NCBI GenBank assembly: GCA_002720865.1
Contig: PBIO01000013.1
Coordinates: 44,872 to 108,871, forward strand
DNA: 64,000 nucleotides
Direction: 5' to 3'
From: Halobacteriovorax sp.
Lineage (GTDB): Bacteria > Bdellovibrionota > Bacteriovoracia > Bacteriovoracales > Bacteriovoracaceae
Positions 1 through 8,150 of this stretch are shown piece by piece. How positions within the stretch are numbered: the first letter of the stretch is position 1; every line of letters starts with the position of its first letter. The notes beneath the pieces were generated by a model. The model was not told the origin of the DNA. It saw nothing but the letters and a program-made list of their open reading frames with translations, and did no database searches. The position numbers and the translations under genes are program-made.

Positions 1-758
1 TGGGTAGGTCGGGGAAAAACCCTAATTTTTGTACCAGAAATTCTGTAACTATAATTTGATCTTCTTACCCTATTAGATATATCCATTTGTCCTGCTCGAA
101 GAATATCTTCAAAGACTGGTAGCACATAGAATACTGTTTCTGGGGTAAATGATTCAAAGCTAAATTCATTGTTAAGATAATTTATTGCAGATGTTGTATC
201 AAAGAATCTATATGCAGCCTGAGGTGAAAAATGGTATACATCAAGAATCTTTATTTTTGTCTGGGGATCATTTTGTGCGCTGTCAAATAATGCATCACCG
301 TTCTCGTCTTTAAGCTCAGAATATATATCATAATCTTGTTGATCTTGTACTAACTGAATAGATCCTGACATCGTGTTATATGATCCACCTATGCCGGCTT
401 CCATCGCATATGGCTCTGCGCGGCGTAATAAAAATTCTAAATTTTCAAGTGGAAATAGCTGTTCTTTTCCATGGGGGCCTACATCATATGATCCAGACAT
501 ATTGCTGCCAGTAGGAAATCCTAGCAGGTTCATTAAGTGAGACTCTGCCTGAAATTCGTTAACAATCTTGCCATATTCTAAAAATGATTCTTCAAAACAT
601 GTCCAAATTTGTTTTTTTGTTAGCTCTACGCTTAGTATGTCATCCCCAAGCTTTCTTTTAACAAAAGTAACTAATGCATCGGCCTCAAATTGAAATGAAG
701 CGTCGTCATCAAAGAAACCAAAAGGAGTCGGATTAAGTGTGTTTATAAATGATGCCAT
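1..758 (-). CDS. Virion protein, possible neck/head-tail connector (3' end outside window)
   Basis: The minus-strand frame opens at ATG 758-756 after GGAG and stays open to the window edge, giving at least 252 residues. The N-terminus (MASFINTLNP..., then an acidic phenylalanine-rich stretch, then LVTFVKRKLGDDILSVELT and a CFEE helix) looks like the start of T4-type neck or connector proteins, as I remember them. It is the first gene after the major capsid gene and its terminator, so it probably has its own promoter within 759-877, although I could not point to one. Structural role is likely from context; the exact identity is uncertain. The stop codon lies beyond base 1. Confidence 0.5.
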   Translation of the reverse strand, partial: MASFINTLNPTPFGFFDDDASFQFEADALVTFVKRKLGDDILSVELTKKQIWTCFEESFLEYGKIVNEFQAESHLMNLLGFPTGSNMSGSYDVGPHGKEQLFPLENLEFLLRRAEPYAMEAGIGGSYNTMSGSIQLVQDQQDYDIYSELKDENGDALFDSAQNDPQTKIKILDVYHFSPQAAYRFFDTTSAINYLNNEFSFESFTPETVFYVLPVFEDILRAGQMDISNRVRRSNYSYRISGTKIRVFPRPT

Positions 759-865
759 TAAGATACTCCGATTCGCTAAATCACTAATAAATATGTAGCT
801 TCGACTATGGTTGACAGAACCAACTCAATAAGCGGCTCAAGAATATCATAAGAATGAAAAAAAAG

Positions 866-903
866 TAGATAAAACAAAAGCGGCTCCTAAAAAGGAGCCG
901 CTT
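866..903 (-). terminator. Strong intrinsic terminator after the major capsid gene
   Basis: A perfect 10-bp inverted repeat (878-887 pairing with 894-903, core GCGGCTCC/GGAGCCGC) encloses a 6-base loop. On the minus strand it is followed by a T-rich tract (TTTTGTTTTAT). It begins 25 bases past the major capsid stop codon. This is the only clear rho-independent terminator seen in the window. It would end the head-gene transcript and insulate the next gene. The remainder of the 759-927 gap shows no gene. Confidence 0.9.
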
Positions 904-927
904 GGAAGGTTGGTTTTAAACTATCTG

Positions 928-2793
928 TTAGATAACGTCAAGATCTAGAACCGTAACTGTACCGTAGAAGTCAGCACGAACCATCTTCTTACCATACCGG
1001 GTCATTACGCCCTTACGAGGAGTGAAATCCTCAGGAGCGAAAATAGTCGGTGTGACAATCAATGGAACATATGGCGCGTAGACGTAACCGGTCTCAAGGT
1101 AGCTTCCACCCTTATACCCAACAAGAATCTTGTTGCGTGGGAAGTAAGGATCCTTGTAAACCGTAAAGCGGTTACTAAGTGTACCCACCTTCTCAGCACC
1201 AAGACTCATTGGGGCACCAACCTGACCATCGCCGTCAAGGCTATAGGAAGGCCGGTAAAGGACGGAAGACTCAAGGATGGTAGCCACATCAGGACCAACA
1301 ACCATGAAGTTCGCCGAACCCCTAAGGGTCTTACGGTGGATTGTATTTGCACAATCAATTACAGTCTCAGTAAGAGTCTCATACCACTCGCGGACGGTAC
1401 CAGTAAACTGTGGACCAGGGGCACCGGCAGGAGTCTGGGTCTGGAAGACCTCAGCGCCGGAATTCTTATTAACAAACTTACCAGGTGCGCGACTCCAGAA
1501 GAGATTAGCACCAGAAGCCGAGGTAAGAAGATCGTTGAGGATTTCACGGTCAAGCTCTAGAGCAATCTGCTCAGAGAGAATCTGCGTAAGCTCAACCTCT
1601 GCATCAAGGCTGTGATAAGCGTTAAGATCCTGTGCAAGTTCCGGACTCCAACGAGCTCGTAACTTACGAGTTACTGCGGTAACAGCAATTGATTCAATCT
1701 TGATATCAATTTCTGGAATCTCAGGGGAAGGCTCAGTATCAAAATCTGATTCAAAGGATGGTACAACCAAACTATCACCAGAATCGCCAGATGCTCTTGT
1801 AGGAGCCTGAACAAATGATACTGCCATGCCAGCTGCTTGAGTAGCGGTATCGCCAACAATTACCAAAAGCTCGTCTCCGCTCATTGCATTTGGCGTCCAC
1901 GGATTCGTAAGATTGCTTGGATCCCAATCACCACGCTGATTAAGGCGTCGGATATTTTGGATACTAGTACCATGCTCTTGTAAGCCTCCTGGAAGTGCGC
2001 CTGCATCAGCATGCCCATGAACTGCAAAATCCTTAATCATTGTTTTGTCTGCACGATTGAAATCGGAACCAGATATATCAATAATCAAGGCGCTGAAACC
2101 CTCACCGTCGTCGTCGATCGATGCTAGGACAGCAGGATCAAATTGAAGCAGTTTGGCATCTTTACCAGCACTATCAAGTGTAGCACCATCAACGAATGCA
2201 CCGTTTGTAGCACCATGAGCGCCACAAGAAACTCCGGCTGTTACGGTTACATTCTCATGTACTCGAGAATAACCGCTACCAGCAAGATTGTACATACCAC
2301 CGAGAGCATCAGAACCAGCCTGAATGTTTCCTACAGGCGAGCTATAAATAGATGCACCCGCTGAGTATGTATGTGTTCCATCAGCTGGTGTTCCGCCTGT
2401 TGGACTTGCACTTGCACCGACGTTTGAGCCGTATGTATAGTCAAGATAGAAAAGAAGCCCACTGGGGAGGCTCATTGGTTGAATAGAAACGAGCTCGTTT
2501 GCTACTAGGCCACCGAATACACGGCGAACGATTGGGAACGCAATATTGGTAAAACCACGAATATCACCACTAGCAACGCCAGTGCCGCTACCATCACCAA
2601 GTGAGTTAGCCTCTCGTAGCTGCTGTGCAGCCTGGTTTTCGAGTAGCATAGCCATATTTTCACGATATACGCTATCCAGACCACGAAGCAAACCAGTACG
2701 AGACCACTTTTCCACCAAGCGGCGGTTAGCCGTTCCAAGATGTCGCTGGCGAATTCCTTCGGTCAGCTGTTCTAAAGTAAAAGTCTTCGACAT
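928..2793 (-). CDS. gp23: Major capsid protein, T4 gp23 family
   Basis: This 621-residue HK97-fold protein forms the capsid hexamers. Landmarks of gp23 are clear: residues 80-115 (RGFTNIAFPIVRRVF, VSIQPMSLPSGLLF, DYTYGSN), the helix near 380-420 (ELAQDLNAYHSLDAEVEL, then LDREIL), NFMVVGPDVATIL, and the C-terminal VGYKGG, YAPYVPL and TRYGKK motifs. LRE at 59-61 followed by Ala62 fits the (I/L)XE cleavage rule of the gp21 protease and would give a mature N-terminus equivalent to that of T4 gp23. It is about 100 residues longer than T4 gp23 (521 aa), mostly through a Gly/Ser/Ala-rich insertion between roughly residues 115 and 340. AGGAGA precedes the ATG. The gene lies downstream of the scaffold gene. 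Confidence 0.95.
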   Translation of the reverse strand: MSKTFTLEQLTEGIRQRHLGTANRRLVEKWSRTGLLRGLDSVYRENMAMLLENQAAQQLREANSLGDGSGTGVASGDIRGFTNIAFPIVRRVFGGLVANELVSIQPMSLPSGLLFYLDYTYGSNVGASASPTGGTPADGTHTYSAGASIYSSPVGNIQAGSDALGGMYNLAGSGYSRVHENVTVTAGVSCGAHGATNGAFVDGATLDSAGKDAKLLQFDPAVLASIDDDGEGFSALIIDISGSDFNRADKTMIKDFAVHGHADAGALPGGLQEHGTSIQNIRRLNQRGDWDPSNLTNPWTPNAMSGDELLVIVGDTATQAAGMAVSFVQAPTRASGDSGDSLVVPSFESDFDTEPSPEIPEIDIKIESIAVTAVTRKLRARWSPELAQDLNAYHSLDAEVELTQILSEQIALELDREILNDLLTSASGANLFWSRAPGKFVNKNSGAEVFQTQTPAGAPGPQFTGTVREWYETLTETVIDCANTIHRKTLRGSANFMVVGPDVATILESSVLYRPSYSLDGDGQVGAPMSLGAEKVGTLSNRFTVYKDPYFPRNKILVGYKGGSYLETGYVYAPYVPLIVTPTIFAPEDFTPRKGVMTRYGKKMVRADFYGTVTVLDLDVI

Positions 2794-2836
2794 TGTTAAA
2801 TTCTCCTATTTGTTGTGTTAGACATATTAAATGCGT

Positions 2837-4663
2837 CTACTTTTTAATTCCCGCTAGAACTTGCCAGCGGTTATCTGCCTCAACACCACTTTTGGCCGGA
2901 GCTGCCGACCGGGTTGATCTGGAAGACGAACCTGAAGTTCGAATACGACTCTCTTTTAACGTTGACGCTGAACGTCGTTGGAGTGAGGAAGTTAGGCTCT
3001 TATAAAGGAGCTTGGCTTCTCTAAGTGTCTTTGCCTCATCGAGAGCTTGGACAACTTGTCGCTGTTGTTTTGCCGTAATATTACGATTCTGCATAAGCTT
3101 ATTTGCATAAAGCAACTTCGCATTAAACAGATTCATCTCAGAAAGCTGTGAACGCAGAGTCTTTACGGCCTTAGCGTATTCTGCTAGCTTCTTCTTAAGA
3201 GCTCGATTAGTCCGGCTCTCATTGGTCCTGTTTCTGCGCCGGCGCCGGGTCTCAGCAACAGCAGCAGCTGCGCTTCCGCTAGCGGCGGTCACACTCCCTA
3301 GCTCATCAGCTAAGGCATTTAAAAGCGTATCTTCATCGACATCAACGAATGCTTCATCATCGACATCACCACCACCAAATGCATCGGCAGTCTGTGATGG
3401 ATCATCTACACCAGATGTCTCTTCTCGAATGTGGCGACGGCGAGTGCGGCTAGTTTCTTTAAGCTTCTTCATCCGGCGTAGTTCACTACGAAGCATAGCC
3501 TCATCAATCTCTACAACATCAGACTCATCAACTTCATCAACCTCGTCGACTTCATCGAATTCGTACATTCCCTCTCCGAGGTCAAAGTCATCGTCTCCAC
3601 CCTCTTCTTCAGGGGCTTCCTCACCGACTTCGGCTTCTTCATCGCCACCCTCTTCTTCAGAAGGCTCTTCGATTTCGAGGTCTATATCTAAATCAGCAAG
3701 AACATCCTCTACTGTTTCTGCTTCATCCTCTTCAGGCGTTAGGGTCAGCACGGCATCCAACTCAGCAAGTTCTAACCGATCTGACTCAAAAAGCCTTGCA
3801 AATTTACTGTTACGGCTATTTGACATTATTTTCATCTCCTTAATAATTGCAATTGCACGTTGACGGAGCCGACTTGAACTTGACTCTCCTTCACTAAATA
3901 TTACGTGTCCTTTCAAACTTCCCACTTCTTTTAACAACTTTATGTAATAATTGCGCATAATCTCTCTCTGGGAGGAACTTAGTTTCCTTCCTTCGAATGC
4001 CTCAATTATACGTTTAAAGTTACTAACCTTATTTCCCAACTTATATATTTTTTTCTCAAGAACTACTCGTTGGGAAGTTTGCTCTCTTTTCCGCAACAAA
4101 AGCGCAAGCGCCTCAGCTATTGGTTCATCAAGCAACAAATCTTCTTCTCCGTCATCTTCTGCGCTTTCTTCATCAGAAGTAGCAAGGTCAATATTAACCT
4201 TGCTTGTGTCGACGTTAACACCACCGTCTGAAGAAACTTGTACATCAACATCAGCACCAACAGGAACTGTAAGTGATGGGCCGGTCTCATCAGCATCTAA
4301 TTGCACCCCAGAATCATCAAGGCCGGACATATCCGGGTCTAAAGCATCTGTGGAACTTAAATCATCTAAATTGATTGTCATCATCTCTGTATCGCCAGTA
4401 CCATCAGTTGGCGAGTCAGTCCCTGCAGGACCCTCAGGCGATGCCAAAGTCTCTGTGTCATCTGACAACCCTAAATCATCTAATTCTAGATCTTCAGATT
4501 CACCAGATTCTTCACTGCTGTCCTCCCCTAATAACTCACGCTCAATCATGCGCCGAATTTTTGGAGTAACTGCATCTATGATTCTATTTTTTGCATTACG
4601 TTCAGCCATCTCTTTTAACTGTTTGGCTTCGGCTATTGCTTCATGATATAGGCTAGCTGACAT
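2837..4663 (-). CDS. Prohead scaffolding protein, gp22-like
   Basis: This is a 608-residue, very acidic, helix-rich protein. Residues 1-45 (EAIAEAKQLKEMAERNAK, then IRRMIERELLGE) are helical. Glu/Asp-rich segments fill about 50-190 and 310-400, and an Arg/Lys-rich coiled region follows to the end. It sits directly before the capsid gene and in the same cluster as the protease, which is the gp22 position in T4; T4 gp22 is much shorter (about 270 aa). The assignment rests on position and composition, not a diagnostic motif. I prefer ATG 4663-4661 because GGGAGA lies 6 bases upstream; an in-frame ATG 36 bases earlier has no comparable site. Several LXE-type sites could allow proteolytic clearing. 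Confidence 0.6.
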   Translation of the reverse strand: MSASLYHEAIAEAKQLKEMAERNAKNRIIDAVTPKIRRMIERELLGEDSSEESGESEDLELDDLGLSDDTETLASPEGPAGTDSPTDGTGDTEMMTINLDDLSSTDALDPDMSGLDDSGVQLDADETGPSLTVPVGADVDVQVSSDGGVNVDTSKVNIDLATSDEESAEDDGEEDLLLDEPIAEALALLLRKREQTSQRVVLEKKIYKLGNKVSNFKRIIEAFEGRKLSSSQREIMRNYYIKLLKEVGSLKGHVIFSEGESSSSRLRQRAIAIIKEMKIMSNSRNSKFARLFESDRLELAELDAVLTLTPEEDEAETVEDVLADLDIDLEIEEPSEEEGGDEEAEVGEEAPEEEGGDDDFDLGEGMYEFDEVDEVDEVDESDVVEIDEAMLRSELRRMKKLKETSRTRRRHIREETSGVDDPSQTADAFGGGDVDDEAFVDVDEDTLLNALADELGSVTAASGSAAAAVAETRRRRRNRTNESRTNRALKKKLAEYAKAVKTLRSQLSEMNLFNAKLLYANKLMQNRNITAKQQRQVVQALDEAKTLREAKLLYKSLTSSLQRRSASTLKESRIRTSGSSSRSTRSAAPAKSGVEADNRWQVLAGIKK

Positions 4664-4734
4664 AAATTTCTCCCGTGTATCCATTAAATATATCGTCACG
4701 TGTAAAAGTTACATATCAGACATCATAACGATTA

Positions 4735-5337
4735 CTATAATTCCTTCTCGGTTTCTTGTTGATAAAAGATATTGGCTATTAATTTCCTGAGATCTTTAAT
4801 CGTTAACTCATCATCTGATGTTAAATTTTCTAATTCGTATACTGGGTCATCTTCAACGACGTCAACATGCACAGGCTTAGACCACCCTATCTTGCTACCG
4901 GTTGGCCGGCCACTTGGATGATAGCCTGGTGGATGGAAATTGGCAGGGGATGCGCCCCCACCAGCGGAGGCAGTTCTTTTTTTATAAAGGTCAGGAATAG
5001 GACTTAACCCAGTTGATATCCCTTGTGCACGTTCTTTCAATTTATTATTACCTGCCACAAAATAAAATGGATCTCCGCTTGCTGCATCTAAATAATCTAC
5101 TGGATTGTAACCAATGTTAACCATCTTAACAAACAAATCTATATCATCATCATCGATAGGTAAATCTATATCATCATCTAATTCTATATCATCATCAATA
5201 TAAGGAAAAACGCCCTGCAGTTGGCGGGGCGTTTGAAATTTAGGCTCCAGGATTCCGTACCCTAGACCTTTGCGGTCATCATAGGATCCTATGCCTTGTT
5301 TATATCCTTGTAATTTTGCGTCTTGTCTTTTAGGCAT
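4735..5337 (-). CDS. Hypothetical head-cluster protein with Asp-rich repeat
   Basis: This 200-residue protein is not recognised. It begins MPKRQDAKLQGYKQGIGSYD, then has an acidic segment of alternating Asp and Ile/Leu (about residues 48-70, encoded by the DNA repeat at 5135-5196). A Gly/Pro-rich middle follows, and the C-terminal helix is acidic. It lies between five other small genes and the scaffold gene, so it is probably a prohead core or head-associated protein. AGGTGG precedes the ATG. No catalytic motif or membrane segment is visible. Confidence 0.65.
   Translation of the reverse strand: MPKRQDAKLQGYKQGIGSYDDRKGLGYGILEPKFQTPRQLQGVFPYIDDDIELDDDIDLPIDDDDIDLFVKMVNIGYNPVDYLDAASGDPFYFVAGNNKLKERAQGISTGLSPIPDLYKKRTASAGGGASPANFHPPGYHPSGRPTGSKIGWSKPVHVDVVEDDPVYELENLTSDDELTIKDLRKLIANIFYQQETEKEL
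5135..5196. repeat. In-frame degenerate repeat encoding Asp-rich segment
   Basis: The motif TCTATATCATCATC occurs at 5138, 5165 and 5183 on the plus strand. The spacings of 27 and 18 bases are both multiples of three. Read on the minus strand it encodes the repeating DDDIELDDDIDL-type segment. The copies match better at DNA level than codon constraint requires, suggesting slippage or duplication within the gene. Confidence 0.55.
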
Positions 5338-5352
5338 ATTCTGGCCACCTTA

Positions 5353-5892
5353 TCAACCGGTAGGAGAAGAACCTAATATATAATCATTGACAGTAAACGT
5401 ATCAATCTTTGCAGAAGAGCGGGCAGGTGACAATACTGCACCTTCCCCAGAGCCCGGTGTTGATGCGGATGGCACAGCTTTCTCCATCCAGGCAGGAGGA
5501 GAAGACATTGCATCCCACGGGCTGCCGGCAGGGGCTGATGCTGCGACATTCGGGCCCCACGGACTACCAGGATCAGAATTTCCACCAGTTTTAAAAGCGG
5601 TGTTTACATCACCGTAATTAAAATTACTAGCATGTGCGGCAAACTCTCGACTATAATCAGCCATTCCCCAATGTGCTAATGCACCGGGGCCTTGAGGGGC
5701 CCCATCAATTACCAATTTCTGAAAATTGACTAGAAGATCTTTTCGACCGTTATCACTGGTAATCCATTTGGGTGTATTAGGAAAACATGCCGTCAAAGAT
5801 GCCTTATTTGATCTAGATATCCCGCTAATTGGGCCAAGGCCGCCATCAGCACCTGGTCTGGTGTCTACCGTATTTTGACCTGCTGAAGGCAT
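5353..5892 (-). CDS. Hypothetical head-cluster protein, Gly/Pro/Ser-rich
   Basis: This 179-residue protein is not recognised. A short structured segment (about 30-85, including PKWITSDNGRKDLLVNFQKL and GALAHWGMADYSREF) is followed by a low-complexity tail rich in Pro, Gly, Ser and Ala. Its end, TFTVNDYILGSSPTG, is ordered-looking. AAAGGA lies upstream of the ATG and the gaps to its neighbours are about 15 bases, so it is co-transcribed with the prohead genes. The next upstream gene product has a similar GSP/GxGxxP style, so the two may be functionally related, for instance as capsid-decorating or core proteins. Confidence 0.6.
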   Translation of the reverse strand: MPSAGQNTVDTRPGADGGLGPISGISRSNKASLTACFPNTPKWITSDNGRKDLLVNFQKLVIDGAPQGPGALAHWGMADYSREFAAHASNFNYGDVNTAFKTGGNSDPGSPWGPNVAASAPAGSPWDAMSSPPAWMEKAVPSASTPGSGEGAVLSPARSSAKIDTFTVNDYILGSSPTG

Positions 5893-5906
5893 TCAAGAAT
5901 CCTTTA

Positions 5907-6386
5907 TTAGCTTGGCTGGCTTTTTCCAAACCCATAATCACCAAGCGTCTGGCCAGATTGAGCTTTCGAAGAGGTTTTTGGATTTAATTGTGATCCAACA
6001 CCAGAGCCCCATGTATCGCTCGGCGTTTCTCCATAACCTTTAGGCGCCTCGCCTTGTTTTGTTGGGTCTAGGCCGTTTCCTTCTCCAGGACTTGTTGGAT
6101 TAGGCATCCAAGCGCTAGCAGGAAGACCGCCGCCGCCGGTTTCTACATCGCCGAAATCTGGGGCATCAGCATAATCTCTGCTAAAAACGCCAAAAGTATG
6201 TCCTTGATCGTTGACCGTTCCATCCAAAACATTTTTTTGATAATCATCTTCTACGCTTTCTTTTGTAAGCGACCCATCATGGATAGGGCTAGAAGAATAT
6301 ATATCTGACATACTTTGTGATGCAGACTTGCCTAATGACCGATCTGTTACAACTGCTTCAACAGTTACTTGCTTATGTGTAGGCAT
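5907..6386 (-). CDS. Hypothetical head-cluster protein, low complexity
   Basis: This 159-residue, Gly/Ser/Pro-rich protein is not recognised. Residues 1-60 (MPTHKQVTVEAVVTDRSLGK, then a Ser-rich run) look weakly structured. The C-terminal half is repetitive in Gly, Pro, Ser and Thr, and the protein ends DYGFGKSQPS. A good AAGGAG site precedes the ATG. It is one of five small genes between the protease and scaffold genes, a region with no direct T4 counterpart, so a virion or core role is inferred from position only. Confidence 0.6.
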   Translation of the reverse strand: MPTHKQVTVEAVVTDRSLGKSASQSMSDIYSSSPIHDGSLTKESVEDDYQKNVLDGTVNDQGHTFGVFSRDYADAPDFGDVETGGGGLPASAWMPNPTSPGEGNGLDPTKQGEAPKGYGETPSDTWGSGVGSQLNPKTSSKAQSGQTLGDYGFGKSQPS

Positions 6387-6406
6387 TTAATATCTCCTTA
6401 AATTTA

Positions 6407-6415
6407 AATTTATAG
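6407..6415 (-). promoter_or_regulatory. Possible late promoter (CTATAAATT)
   Basis: On the minus strand CTATAAATT lies about 21 bases upstream of the ATG at 6386. It differs by one base from the CTATAAATA element of T4-type late promoters recognised by gp55-like sigma factors. It overlaps the stop codon of the upstream gene. This is a single weak match in AT-rich DNA, so confidence is low. Confidence 0.25.
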
Positions 6416-6697
6416 TTTTCTTAAAACTTTTCTACGGAGCTTCTTTCTGGCCTCATTTACTTTTGCTGCTCTGCGTTGCAAACGCTTCATTTCAACTTTA
6501 AGCACCTTAAGGTGGTCTAAATCTTTTTCAAGAGCACCTGCTTGCTCATCAGCATCTAATTCTTGAGCATCAACCTTCTCAGGATCATCCTTACCTTGCT
6601 CCAGTGTTTCCAAGCGGATTCTGCGGGCCAGTTTTCTTTTTTCTTCTAGCACCAAACGCCGTAGCATTTTAGGGGTTAACTTTCGTACATTCGCCAT
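6410..6697 (-). CDS. Small basic coiled-coil protein, possible prohead core component
   Basis: This 95-residue protein is almost wholly helical and highly charged. It has a basic N-terminal helix (KLTPKMLRRLVLEEKRKLARR), an acidic centre with Glu/Asp repeats, and a very basic C-terminus (RKKLRRKVLRKL). Its opening resembles the opening of the 136-aa gene product just upstream. Size, composition and place next to the protease recall the small T4 core proteins gp67 and gp68, but no homology can be shown by eye. TAGGAGAC precedes the ATG. A TATAAT-like -10 at 6741-6746 lies in the 72-base gap upstream, without a good -35. Confidence 0.65.
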   Translation of the reverse strand: MANVRKLTPKMLRRLVLEEKRKLARRIRLETLEQGKDDPEKVDAQELDADEQAGALEKDLDHLKVLKVEMKRLQRRAAKVNEARKKLRRKVLRKL

Positions 6698-6769
6698 GAT
6701 TTTAGTCTCCTATTAATTTAAACAAAACGAAACGATTCTATTATACATATTTCGTTGATGGGATTTATT

Positions 6770-7180
6770 CTAATTACCTTCTGTTTTTTTAGCATCAGAA
6801 AATGCTAGCGCTGCCCAATTTTGTGCAGCCTCTCCAAATGTATCATCTACACTCTCGACCGACGGTGTATCAATAATATCTGATTTTACATTTGAGCGTG
6901 GCTCATGAACCTGTTGTTCTTGCAGTGTTGTTGCAGCTGTATCAGCAAAAATTGATGCCATAGTACTATCACTAGTTAATGCATTAACCGTTCTATTGAC
7001 AGCACTTTCAAATTGCTTCGTAGGACGAGACTGAGTTCGAGTAGTTGGGCGAGCCCTTAGATCTCTTGATTCTTTAAGTGCTGATGTACTTTGGCTTTGA
7101 CCGGTAAGGCCTTCTTCTAGTATTTCAACAAGACATTCCTTAACAATCGACTTAAGTTGGCTTCTAGATAATTTTGCCAT
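6770..7180 (-). CDS. Hypothetical head-cluster protein with N-terminal amphipathic helix
   Basis: This 136-residue protein opens with an amphipathic helix, KLSRSQLKSIVKECLVEILEE, a type of opening I associate with many small marine phage proteins. A Ser/Arg/Thr-rich linker (about 28-60) and a mixed helical region follow. The ATG overlaps the upstream stop codon (TAATG), implying translational coupling. The function is unknown. A core or capsid-associated role is inferred from its position between the protease and scaffold genes. Confidence 0.6.
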   Translation of the reverse strand: MAKLSRSQLKSIVKECLVEILEEGLTGQSQSTSALKESRDLRARPTTRTQSRPTKQFESAVNRTVNALTSDSTMASIFADTAATTLQEQQVHEPRSNVKSDIIDTPSVESVDDTFGEAAQNWAALAFSDAKKTEGN

Positions 7181-7527
7181 TATGCAACACTTCCTAAATT
7201 ATTCTGATCAATTGCAGGCAATGCCTTGGCAGGAATGCCTGTTACTTCTGCACAAACTGAAACTCCTCCGTCGTTGACAGTGACCTCTATTTGTTTACAT
7301 TTTACTTCAAATCTGACCGGGGTTCCGTTGGGCAGTGTAAAGACACCGTCATTTAAATTACCAAAGGCGACTGAATTGTCATCCCCGGTGGAACAAACAA
7401 CAACAGCACTAGTAACAAACTCTAGGTCAACAGTGTAAGATGAGGTGTCAGACGTTATAAAAGGTACACCTGATGATTGAAATTCAGCGGTTGAACCTAT
7501 TCCTGGCTTATGATAATTTAAAGGCAT
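7180..7527 (-). CDS. Hypothetical small beta-rich virion protein
   Basis: This 115-residue protein looks like a single beta-sandwich. It has alternating hydrophobic strands (YTVDLEFVTSAVVVCS, VFTLPNGTPVRFEVKCKQIEVTV) and no transmembrane segment. The opening MPLNYHKPGIGSTAEFQSSGVPF is distinctive. It lies directly after the protease gene with a TAATG overlap at both ends, so it is tightly coupled to head morphogenesis. A capsid decoration or head-surface role would fit the fold and location, but that is inference. Confidence 0.65.
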   Translation of the reverse strand: MPLNYHKPGIGSTAEFQSSGVPFITSDTSSYTVDLEFVTSAVVVCSTGDDNSVAFGNLNDGVFTLPNGTPVRFEVKCKQIEVTVNDGGVSVCAEVTGIPAKALPAIDQNNLGSVA

Positions 7528-8150
7528 TATTTATTCTCCCAATTCATGATATCGTTGAAAATCCTATCAATGCGATCTGACTTTGTAAAGAATTTATCCA
7601 GGTCCCCGCGTGAAACTAAAATATCCTTACCTTCCTGCATCATAAAAGCGCCAGGGGTTGAAGGTTCCGAAACAAAATCCCAGCAAATTAATTGAAAATC
7701 GTCTTGTACTACCTGGTAGTCACCCTCTGACCGGGTGGAGCCTACACCTCTTGATGATATCCCTAATGTAACACCAGCCTCAACAAGATTTTGGAGAATC
7801 TTTCCACATGGGGTATCTAATAATTCGACAGTCCCCTTACATACATCACCCTCCATCCAGGCCTCTCGTATAATATGGGAAACATTCTTTAGCTCTACAA
7901 CTGATGAATCTGGATGGTCACATTCTCCCAAGGCACGATTTTCTTTAATAAACTTTTGATAATTTCTTACTTCTCTTTCCAAAATAGTCCGTGGGTATAT
8001 TCTGCCATTCTGGTTTAGTGTATCAGACTTTTGAAGAATCCCCTTCATAACAATCTTACCATCATTATTATCTCGGGATTCCTTAATCATATCTGGTGTG
8101 TATTCCCAAGGAGTCCACCCTGTAAGCAGCTTTAATTTCGGCTCAGCCAT
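7527..8150 (-). CDS. gp21: Prohead core protease, T4 gp21 family
   Basis: This is the maturation serine protease (herpesvirus-assemblin-like fold) that cleaves scaffold and capsid proteins at (I/L)XE sites. Visible motifs, numbered from the GTG-initiated frame at 8156, are GKIVMKGILQKSDTLNQNGRIYP near 33-54, the catalytic-His region LGECDHP (His81), and the catalytic-Ser region LGISSRGVGS (Ser134/135). Family length is about 210 aa, as here. I prefer ATG 8150 with GGAG 7 bases upstream; the in-frame GTG at 8156 sits too close to that site. It overlaps the upstream gene by 8 bases. Confidence 0.93.
   Translation of the reverse strand: MAEPKLKLLTGWTPWEYTPDMIKESRDNNDGKIVMKGILQKSDTLNQNGRIYPRTILEREVRNYQKFIKENRALGECDHPDSSVVELKNVSHIIREAWMEGDVCKGTVELLDTPCGKILQNLVEAGVTLGISSRGVGSTRSEGDYQVVQDDFQLICWDFVSEPSTPGAFMMQEGKDILVSRGDLDKFFTKSDRIDRIFNDIMNWENK

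Noticed and set aside
759..927. tRNA or small RNA gene in the gap after the capsid gene
   Set aside because: No cloverleaf could be drawn; the only structure is the intrinsic terminator.
2505..2738. Minus-strand frame with hydrophobic residues resembling a small membrane protein
   Set aside because: It is an alternative frame within the confidently identified major capsid gene.
3222..3863. Plus-strand open frame of 213 codons, Ser/Thr-rich
   Set aside because: It is the antisense shadow of the Asp/Glu-rich scaffold gene; Asp/Glu codons read as Ser codons on the other strand. It has no ribosome-binding site and no plausible fold.
3951..4646. Plus-strand open frame of 231 codons
   Set aside because: Same cause: antisense of the acidic part of the scaffold gene, low complexity Ser-rich.
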